Assembly: GCA_017858735.1 (NCBI GenBank)
Contig: JAFMBH010000026.1
Coordinates: 1-41,526, forward strand
Source of the DNA: Bacteroidota bacterium
GTDB taxonomy: Bacteria > Bacteroidota > Bacteroidia > Chitinophagales > Saprospiraceae
Reading direction: 5' to 3'
Length of the DNA: 41,526 nucleotides
Under the pieces are notes generated by a model. The model did not search any database, had not been told where the DNA came from, and saw nothing but the letters and a program-made list of their open reading frames with translations. Shown in pieces: positions 35,946 to 41,526 of the stretch; positions within the stretch are counted from its first letter, which is position 1; every line of letters starts with the position of its first letter. Position numbers and translations under genes: made by a program.

Positions 35946-36158
35946 TTATTTCTCTTTCTCTGTTTCTTCTTCCATTTGAAATACTTCCTCCACCGTTTTA
36001 TTAAATAATTTTGCAATACTCATACCTAAGGTTAAGGATGGAGAGTATTTATTGTTTTCTATGGCATGTATGGTTTGTCTGCTGACCCCGAGTTGTTGCG
36101 CTAAATAATCCTGGGATATTGATAGCTCCGCCCGTAAAACTTTTATTCTATTCTTCAT
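35946..36158 (-). CDS. XRE-family HTH transcriptional regulator (short)
   Basis: 70 residues, essentially one Cro/C1 helix-turn-helix: VLRAELSISQDYLAQQLGVS then RQTIHAIENNKYSPS, followed by a short acidic tail (VFQMEEETEKEK). The YozG-like small regulators of this type bind DNA as dimers. It starts inside the last 11 bp of the upstream membrane-protein gene, so translation is probably coupled. Together they form a common two-gene unit in Bacteroidota. Candidate operator dyads lie over the operon's promoter (36638-36675), pointing to self-regulation. Confidence 0.9.
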   Translation of the reverse strand: MKNRIKVLRAELSISQDYLAQQLGVSRQTIHAIENNKYSPSLTLGMSIAKLFNKTVEEVFQMEEETEKEK

Positions 36159-36636
36159 CGTTGCTTATTTTGTAGTAGGCTCTTAATTTATATTGAAAGC
36201 GAAGGTTAAAAAGGATGATTAAAGAGAATAAATGAATAATCATTACATGAAAATAGGCCATGCCAAATATTAAAAGGGTGGCCAATAATACTAAACCATA
36301 GTTTACATAAATTGACCAGGTCAATGCCTGTAACCGGATGCTGGAAATGTATTCATCCTCCATTTTTTCTTTTGAAAATGAATGTATGATGCCTGATAAA
36401 ATTAATACTACGGTGATGAGTTCGTCAAAAATGCCATTCTCAATCCATATCCCTCTTTGATTTGTAAAAAATGGGTCGTTTATAAGGGCAGGTACTTTTA
36501 TTCTGATTATATCATCCATATTGATATCTGAAATATAGATCACTGCGCCAATGATAGTGGTTAGGTAAAAAATCAATCCAGAGATTTTTTTAAATCTGGA
36601 CGGAAATAAATAGTTCTTCATTTGTTTTTTTTTCAA
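36148..36636 (-). CDS. Membrane protein paired with the XRE regulator
   Basis: 162 residues with four or five helices (for example ISGLIFYLTTIIGAVIYI and GLVLLATLLIFGMAYFHV). The conserved family stretch is SKEKMEDEYISSIRLQALTW in a cytoplasmic loop, found in Bacteroidota proteins always coupled to a small XRE gene. Function is unknown; it may sense a membrane signal and control the regulator (inference). It is first in the operon; its 3' end overlaps the XRE start by 11 bp. The promoter upstream is well defined (ATTG-N20-TACATTTG). Confidence 0.78.
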   Translation of the reverse strand: MKKKQMKNYLFPSRFKKISGLIFYLTTIIGAVIYISDINMDDIIRIKVPALINDPFFTNQRGIWIENGIFDELITVVLILSGIIHSFSKEKMEDEYISSIRLQALTWSIYVNYGLVLLATLLIFGMAYFHVMIIHLFSLIILFNLRFQYKLRAYYKISNDEE

Positions 36637-36665
36637 ATGTAAAGTTTAATTTACAAAATGTCAAT
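36634..36665 (-). promoter_or_regulatory. Promoter of the membrane protein/XRE operon
   Basis: On the minus strand, TACATTTG (plus-strand 36634-36641) is a perfect TAnnTTTG box, preceded by a 20-base spacer and ATTG (plus-strand 36662-36665), one base from the TTTG consensus. The box ends at -1 to the start region with little leader, since the first ATG is at 36636; transcription may thus start within the first codons, and a downstream ATG at 36621 (second Met, MKNYLF) may be the working start. Confidence 0.55.
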
Positions 36666-36675
36666 TATTTTGTAA
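36638..36675. promoter_or_regulatory. Putative operator: overlapping dyads TGTAAA-N6-TTTACA and TTACAAAAT-N7-ATTTTGTAA
   Basis: Arms 36638-36643 and 36650-36655 form one perfect 6-bp dyad; 36651-36659 and 36667-36675 form a second perfect 9-bp dyad with a 7-base spacer. A further TTTACA lies at 36692-36697. The dyads span the -7 and -33 boxes, as expected for repression by the XRE regulator encoded in the operon. Confidence 0.6.
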
Positions 36676-36728
36676 TTATAGTATGAAATATTTTACATTT
36701 TTAGGTTTTTTCCTTTTTCATAAGTTAT

Positions 36729-37499
36729 TTAATCCACCGAATTATAATAGGCATTCCTTTTTTGTTTAAGGCTTTTTACATCCTGATTTGCCATGGTTTC
36801 CAGAACACTTAACTTATGGCCTCGAACCAATTCATGCGTTTTAAAACCTTTTACTACCATATTTCTTGTGTGAAAATAGCCGACTACATTTTGTTTGTCA
36901 AATAATAGCGTAATTCTTTCTAAAGGGGATAAATCTACTACCGTACTTTCATAGATAAAATATTGTGTAAATTTTAACTGATTATCTTCCGTATATTCCG
37001 TAAATCCGAATTTTTTCATGTAAGGTTCAAGGGCTTTTTTCTGGTAATTTCCCAAGGCTAATATTTTCATTAATTGTAATTCAGGATTAAATGCCATATT
37101 TATATTATCCTGATGGGTATATGCTTCTATGTATCCTACTTCTTCTTCTTCAATCATAGTTATTTCTAAGGGGTTAATCGTTTTCCCAATGGTTTTTCCA
37201 TCTTCATTTATTAAGGGGATGTTTTTTTCAAGTTTGAAGGCTTCAATTTGTTTACCTGTTAGTTTTACATAAACTCCTATTTTTAACCATTTATTTATTG
37301 CGGGGGATGTTTCAATTAAAACACCGTCATTTAAGCTGAATAGTACATTTCCATTGACGGTGTCCCGTATATTCGCAGGTCCATTTATCCTTTCTCCAAC
37401 TTCTAATCTACTTTGAGCTTGTATTTCTTTGTGTATGAATATAAAAATGATGAAGGCTAAGTATTTTAAAATGACTTTTGAGTAAGACATTGTGCTCAT
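36729..37499 (-). CDS. Exported protein with SH3-like domain, function unknown
   Basis: 256 residues. A signal peptide (about 1-29, ending EIQAQ) is followed by an SH3-like beta domain with GPANIRDTVNGNVLFSLNDG at about 39-58 and WLKIGVYV. The rest (about 80-256) has no recognised domain. Bacterial SH3 domains often bind peptidoglycan or peptides. The start may be the ATG at 37499 or the one at 37490. It is divergent from the GH27 gene with only about 29 bp between them, so promoter sites must overlap coding sequence. I do not recognise a function beyond the domain. Confidence 0.6.
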   Translation of the reverse strand: MSTMSYSKVILKYLAFIIFIFIHKEIQAQSRLEVGERINGPANIRDTVNGNVLFSLNDGVLIETSPAINKWLKIGVYVKLTGKQIEAFKLEKNIPLINEDGKTIGKTINPLEITMIEEEEVGYIEAYTHQDNINMAFNPELQLMKILALGNYQKKALEPYMKKFGFTEYTEDNQLKFTQYFIYESTVVDLSPLERITLLFDKQNVVGYFHTRNMVVKGFKTHELVRGHKLSVLETMANQDVKSLKQKRNAYYNSVD

Positions 37500-37528
37500 A
37501 TTTTTTAATTTTAAGAAATATTTTTAAA

Positions 37529-39541
37529 ATGCAACGCATGTACAAGTTACCTATATTTTTATTGTTCTTCCTTTTTACAAGAAACATTTATGCTCAAAAC
37601 CTTACGAAGTTTCTGGATGAATTGCCTATAAAAACCTTTTCAGATGGTATTCAATCAGTTGTTGCTAATGTAAATCAAAAGGGAAACCCAATCACAATAA
37701 GTGGCATTAAATATAAAAAGGGTATTGGTTTAGAATCAACGAGTGTAATGGCTTTTTTACTTAATGAAAAGGGAGTGCGTTTTTTTGCTGAAGTGGGCGT
37801 TGATGACATGGGGAATGATTCTATTCCGCTTCGGTTTTTTGTATTGGCCGACAGGAAAATTATATTCGATAGCGGTGAAATGTTACCTGGGGATAAGCCT
37901 AAAGTGGTTGATGTATCAATTGAAGGGGTAGGAAGATTAGGCCTGTTAGTATTAGGAAAGGGGGCAGGGTATCCTAAAAATGTTGGCTCATGGGCGAATG
38001 CTTCCATAACAGTAAATCATGCTGATTATCCTAAAACCATTCCTAATGATGGCGAAAAATATTTGTTGACTCCTGCACCTTCGCCTATGCCTAAAATTAA
38101 TTCTCCTAAGATTTTTGGTGCAAAACCTGGTAATCCTTTTATGTATTTCATTGCAGCAACAGGGGAAAAACCTATGGTTTTTAAAGCTCTTCATTTACCA
38201 GATGGTTTAAAGTTAGATTCTCTGACAGGGAATATTACTGGTGTGGTTCATAAAAAAAGTGTTTTTTCTGTTGACTTGGTCGCCCAAAATGCCTTGGGTA
38301 GTCATAAACAAAAAGTGGTTTTTAAAATCTCTGATACCATCTCTTTGACTCCGCCTATGGGTTGGAATGGCTGGAATTCCTGGGCCAGAGAAATTGATCA
38401 GCAAAAGGTTATTAATTCTTCCAAGGCTTTATTAAATAACAGATTATTAGATTATGGATGGCATTATATCAATATTGATGACGCTTGGCAAGGTCAACGG
38501 GGGGGTGAATTTGGTGGATTACTTGCGAATGAAAAATTTCCTTCTTTTGATAAAATGATAGATACCTTACATCAATGGGGATTGAAAGTGGGGGTGTATT
38601 CAACACCCTGGATTAGCAGCTATGCTGGCTTTCCCGGCGGTTCTTCCAATGAGGAAAATGGTTTTTATTCAGAAGATATTCGCCAGAATAAAAGAAATTA
38701 CAGATATATCGGAAAACATAGATTTGAGGAACAAGATGCCCGACAATGGGCAAAATGGGGCGTAGATTATTTAAAATATGATTGGCGTATTGAAGTTTCT
38801 TCAGCTGAGAGAATGAGAAATGCCTTAAATAAAGTAAATAGAGATATTGTCTATAGTATTTCAAATTCCGCTCCTTTAAATAATGTAAAAGATTGGGTAC
38901 GTTTAACCAATGTTTTCAGATCAGGACCCGATATCAGGGATTCCTGGACGTCGGTGTATCTTTCTACTTTCAAACTGTCAGATTGGACTCCTTTTGGAGG
39001 GCCAGGGCATTGGATTGATCCTGATATGTTGGTTATCGGAAATGTAACTACAGGTTCACCCATGCATCCAACCCGACTTACCCCCGATGAGCAATATAGC
39101 CATTTTTCAATGCACTGCTTGTTGGCCGCTCCTTTGTTAATTGGTTGTCCTATGGATCAACTGGATGCATTTACTATTAATTTATTGACCAATACGGAGG
39201 TTATTGAGGTAAATCAGGACCCTCTGGGTAAATCTGCCTCCCTTATTAAACTGGAAAATAATTATCAGATTTGGAAAAAACCACTGGAAGACGGTTCCTT
39301 TGCCATTGGTATTTTTAATGCCAATCCACTTGGAAATATTCCACACGAATATTTCCGTTGGGGGGATGAACAGCCGTTGAACATAACATTAGATTTGAAA
39401 GATTTGCAAATAAATGGTCCCGTTAGTGTCAGAGATTTATGGCGACAAGAAGATTTGGTACCCTGGGAAGGTAAAAAATCTTTTCTCATTCCTCATCATG
39501 GCGTTTATCTTTTTAAAATATCTCCGCTTAACACTAAATAA
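37529..39541 (+). CDS. GH27 alpha-galactosidase-family enzyme with NPCBM and Ig-like domains
   Basis: I use the ATG at 37529 (MQRMYKLPIFLLFFLF), which gives a clean signal peptide ending YAQ; an upstream TTG at 37478 would overlap the divergent gene. The 671-residue product has an NPCBM-like carbohydrate-binding module at about 25-165, a putative Ig domain at about 192-268, and a GH27 barrel from 273 (LTPPMGWNGWNSW). Nucleophile D418 (YLKYDWR) and acid/base D468 (FRSGPDIRDSW) match human alpha-galactosidase A D170 and D231 by spacing. It would release terminal alpha-galactose (or beta-L-arabinopyranose) in the periplasm. A GH95 gene starts 3 bp downstream. Confidence 0.92.
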   Translation: MQRMYKLPIFLLFFLFTRNIYAQNLTKFLDELPIKTFSDGIQSVVANVNQKGNPITISGIKYKKGIGLESTSVMAFLLNEKGVRFFAEVGVDDMGNDSIPLRFFVLADRKIIFDSGEMLPGDKPKVVDVSIEGVGRLGLLVLGKGAGYPKNVGSWANASITVNHADYPKTIPNDGEKYLLTPAPSPMPKINSPKIFGAKPGNPFMYFIAATGEKPMVFKALHLPDGLKLDSLTGNITGVVHKKSVFSVDLVAQNALGSHKQKVVFKISDTISLTPPMGWNGWNSWAREIDQQKVINSSKALLNNRLLDYGWHYINIDDAWQGQRGGEFGGLLANEKFPSFDKMIDTLHQWGLKVGVYSTPWISSYAGFPGGSSNEENGFYSEDIRQNKRNYRYIGKHRFEEQDARQWAKWGVDYLKYDWRIEVSSAERMRNALNKVNRDIVYSISNSAPLNNVKDWVRLTNVFRSGPDIRDSWTSVYLSTFKLSDWTPFGGPGHWIDPDMLVIGNVTTGSPMHPTRLTPDEQYSHFSMHCLLAAPLLIGCPMDQLDAFTINLLTNTEVIEVNQDPLGKSASLIKLENNYQIWKKPLEDGSFAIGIFNANPLGNIPHEYFRWGDEQPLNITLDLKDLQINGPVSVRDLWRQEDLVPWEGKKSFLIPHHGVYLFKISPLNTK

Positions 39542-39544
39542 TTT

Positions 39545-41526
39545 ATGAAACATCCCTTTTTTGCCATTTTCACTGTTTTAATTGTATATTCTTTCAGTAA
39601 CGTATTTAGTCAATCACCATCAGACGATTTGATTATTCGTTATGACCAACCTGCAAAACGTTGGAATGAAGCCATTCCGATGGGCAATGGTTTTATGGGC
39701 GCTATGGTCTTTGGCGATGTCAAACGGGAAAGAATTCAGTTGAATGAGGGCACCTTGTATTCAGGTGATCCCCTAAAAACATTTGATAATATAAAGGTGG
39801 GTAAATATTTAGATTCAGTAACCCAACTCATCGATCAGCAAAAATTTATAGACGCTCAAAAAATTATAAGTAAAGAATGGCTGGGTAGGAATCATCAGAT
39901 GTATCAACCTATGGCTGACTTATGGATGGACTTTAAACGTGATTCCCAACAAGTAAAGGATTATAGCCGAACCTTGAATCTTGCTGATGCTTCTGTTGTC
40001 ACACAGTATAAAGTAGGGGATAACAGATTTAAACACACTTATTTTGCCAGTTATCCAGATCATATCATGGTTTTTAGATTGGAAGCATTGGATGAAGAGC
40101 TGTTACATTGTAAACTTTATCTATCTACCCCTCATAAACCCACTGAAACCCTATCTTTAAAGAATAATTCCCTTCGATTGGAAGGAAAAGCTCCCTCCTT
40201 TGCCTTGCGAAGGGAATTTTCCATGGTTGAAAGCATAAATGACCAGTACAAATATCCGGAGGTATATGACGAATTTGGAAATCTTCGTCCCAATGCCAAT
40301 AGAATTTTATATGACCTGAGAGAATCAGGGGAAGGTTTGTCCTTTGAAGTGAGACTTGAGGTTAGAAACGTTGGTGGGACAGTTAATTATCATGAGGATC
40401 ATATTCAAGTGGACAATGCGAAGGACATCATAGTTATTCTCTCTGCTACAACTAATTTCAATGGATTTGATAAAAGTCCCGCTATTCATGGACTAAATAT
40501 GGACTCTATTTTACATCTGTATTTTGCAAAAGTTAAAAATGTTTCATTCGATTCGCTGAAAAGCAGACAGGAAAGGGATTATAAGTCCTTATTTCAAAGA
40601 GTGTCTTTAAATATTGCCGCAAAGACTAAACAATCTTTACTTCCAACGGACAAAAGAGTTGAACTTTTTTCAAATGGTAAAGATCCTTCTTTTGTGTCGT
40701 TGTATTTTCAATTTGGAAGATATCTAATGATTTCCGGGTCCAGACCTGGCGGCCAACCCCTTAATCTGCAAGGTATCTGGAACGAATTAATGGTTCCTCC
40801 CTGGAATGGTGCCTATACGATCAATATTAATGCCCAAATGAATTATTGGCCTACCGAATTAACTAATTTATCAGAATGCCATGAACCATTTTTTACCGCC
40901 ATTAAAGAGTTAGCTGTCAATGGGGAGAAAACGGCAACAAATATGTACGATGCCAAAGGTTGGGTTGCTCACCATAATATGGATATCTGGCGACATGCTG
41001 AGCCTGTTGATAAATGTAATTGTTCCTTTTGGCCCATGGCAGCGGGTTGGTTAACCAGTCATCTTTGGGAAAGATACCTTTTTTCTGGAGATTTGATTTT
41101 TCTACGTAATGAGGTTTTTCCGCTTTTAAAAGGAGCCACTTTGTTTTATAGTGATTGGCTTTTTAAAAATAAGTCTGGGAATTGGGTGACTCCTGTTGGG
41201 CATTCTCCGGAACATGATTTTCTTTATGATGGTAATAAAAGAGCTACTTTTAGCCAGGGTCCCACCATGGATATGGCTATTATAAGAGAAACGTTAGACA
41301 GATATTTACAGGCTTGCCGTGTGTTGAAAATAGCTGACGATATTGAGGTTAAGGATAAATTAAAAGATCTGTTGCCTTATCAAATCGGCCAATACGGCCA
41401 GCTCCAGGAATGGCAAATTGACTTTCAGGACAGTGAGGTGCAACACAGACATTTTTCGCATCTGTATCCTATGTATCCAGGGGATCAGATAAATGAGAAA
41501 CATACACCTGAGTTGATGTCAGCGGT
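39545..41526 (+). CDS. GH95 alpha-L-fucosidase/alpha-L-galactosidase-family enzyme, partial (C-terminus outside window)
   Basis: An open frame of 660 codons from ATG 39545 to the window edge. A signal peptide (MKHPFFAIFTVLIVYSFSNV, ending near FSQ) is followed by the N-terminal GH95 beta domain starting IIRYDQPAKRWNEAIPMGNG. The catalytic barrel shows WNGAYTININAQMNYWPTEL, where the N-x-N pair corresponds to the Asn residues of the Bifidobacterium AfcA active site, the GHSPEHDF segment with the expected catalytic Glu, and HRHFSHLYPMYPG. GH95 enzymes invert and remove alpha-1,2-linked L-fucose, or L-galactose, from plant or animal glycans. Co-transcription with GH27 is likely. Roughly 100-150 residues are cut off. 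Confidence 0.93.
   Translation, partial: MKHPFFAIFTVLIVYSFSNVFSQSPSDDLIIRYDQPAKRWNEAIPMGNGFMGAMVFGDVKRERIQLNEGTLYSGDPLKTFDNIKVGKYLDSVTQLIDQQKFIDAQKIISKEWLGRNHQMYQPMADLWMDFKRDSQQVKDYSRTLNLADASVVTQYKVGDNRFKHTYFASYPDHIMVFRLEALDEELLHCKLYLSTPHKPTETLSLKNNSLRLEGKAPSFALRREFSMVESINDQYKYPEVYDEFGNLRPNANRILYDLRESGEGLSFEVRLEVRNVGGTVNYHEDHIQVDNAKDIIVILSATTNFNGFDKSPAIHGLNMDSILHLYFAKVKNVSFDSLKSRQERDYKSLFQRVSLNIAAKTKQSLLPTDKRVELFSNGKDPSFVSLYFQFGRYLMISGSRPGGQPLNLQGIWNELMVPPWNGAYTININAQMNYWPTELTNLSECHEPFFTAIKELAVNGEKTATNMYDAKGWVAHHNMDIWRHAEPVDKCNCSFWPMAAGWLTSHLWERYLFSGDLIFLRNEVFPLLKGATLFYSDWLFKNKSGNWVTPVGHSPEHDFLYDGNKRATFSQGPTMDMAIIRETLDRYLQACRVLKIADDIEVKDKLKDLLPYQIGQYGQLQEWQIDFQDSEVQHRHFSHLYPMYPGDQINEKHTPELMSA

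Noticed and set aside
35936-35956. AT-rich palindromic stretch between the DUF423 and XRE genes as a terminator
   Set aside because: The match AATTATAATT is short and all A/T, as expected by chance in this base composition.
1-41526. tRNA genes, CRISPR arrays, insertion sequences, prophage or attachment sites
   Set aside because: I saw no cloverleaf-type sequence, no regularly spaced repeats, no transposase or integrase and no abrupt change in base use; I could not run dedicated searches.

Overview
The window looks like an AT-rich chromosomal segment of a Bacteroidota bacterium, possibly of the Saprospiria/Chitinophagia side; that finer placement is an inference from gene content. The supporting signs are a type IX secretion C-terminal sorting domain, TTTG/TAnnTTTG promoter elements in place of E. 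coli-type ones, few Shine-Dalgarno sequences, an alternative complex III (ACIII) cluster joined to cytochrome oxidase genes, and typical Bacteroidota families such as DUF6702, DUF4369-TlpA and XRE plus membrane-protein pairs. I found no tRNA, rRNA, insertion sequence, prophage or CRISPR array.

Left part (1-10.8 kb, minus strand). A sugar catabolic operon reads GMC oxidoreductase, Tat-bearing gluconate-dehydrogenase-type small subunit, fused rhamnulose-1-phosphate aldolase/short-chain dehydrogenase, RhaI-type L-rhamnose isomerase, and an FGGY kinase cut by the window edge. Together these would oxidise a sugar in the periplasm and carry L-rhamnose or a similar deoxysugar to dihydroxyacetone phosphate and lactaldehyde or lactate. 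Upstream on the same strand lie a thioredoxin-like lipoprotein, purL and a lone cytochrome oxidase subunit III-like gene.

Middle (10.9-18.4 kb). This is a mixed housekeeping stretch: a secreted FG-GAP repeat protein with a T9SS domain, a sterol desaturase-family membrane protein and an aldehyde dehydrogenase in one operon, a DUF6702 protein, an exported M20 amidohydrolase and thyA.

Respiratory supercluster (18.7-35.9 kb, plus strand). actABCDEF encodes the quinol:electron-acceptor oxidoreductase. It is followed by an aa3-type (A1-like) oxidase (subunits II, I, III-like, III, IV) with heme O synthase between them, then a tail of accessory genes: a Sco-like protein with no cysteine, a DUF420 protein with an inserted EF-hand, a small CPMCKM membrane protein and a DUF423 protein. 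A near-perfect Bacteroidota promoter precedes the oxidase genes, so they can be expressed apart from ACIII. Electrons would flow quinol to ACIII to cytochrome-c domains to CuA to heme a/a3-CuB.

Right part (35.9-41.5 kb). An XRE regulator and membrane-protein pair carries a dense set of operator-like dyads over its own promoter. After an SH3-like exported protein, a plus-strand glycan degradation pair follows: GH27 alpha-galactosidase-family and GH95 alpha-L-fucosidase-family, the latter cut by the window end.

The least expected features are in the oxidase accessory genes: the cysteine-free Sco homologue beside a CxxC/Met-rich small protein, the EF-hand in DUF420, the OmpA-like extension of subunit II and the His-rich loop of subunit III. 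I saw no convincing wholly new system; the oxidase tail is the best candidate for undescribed biology.
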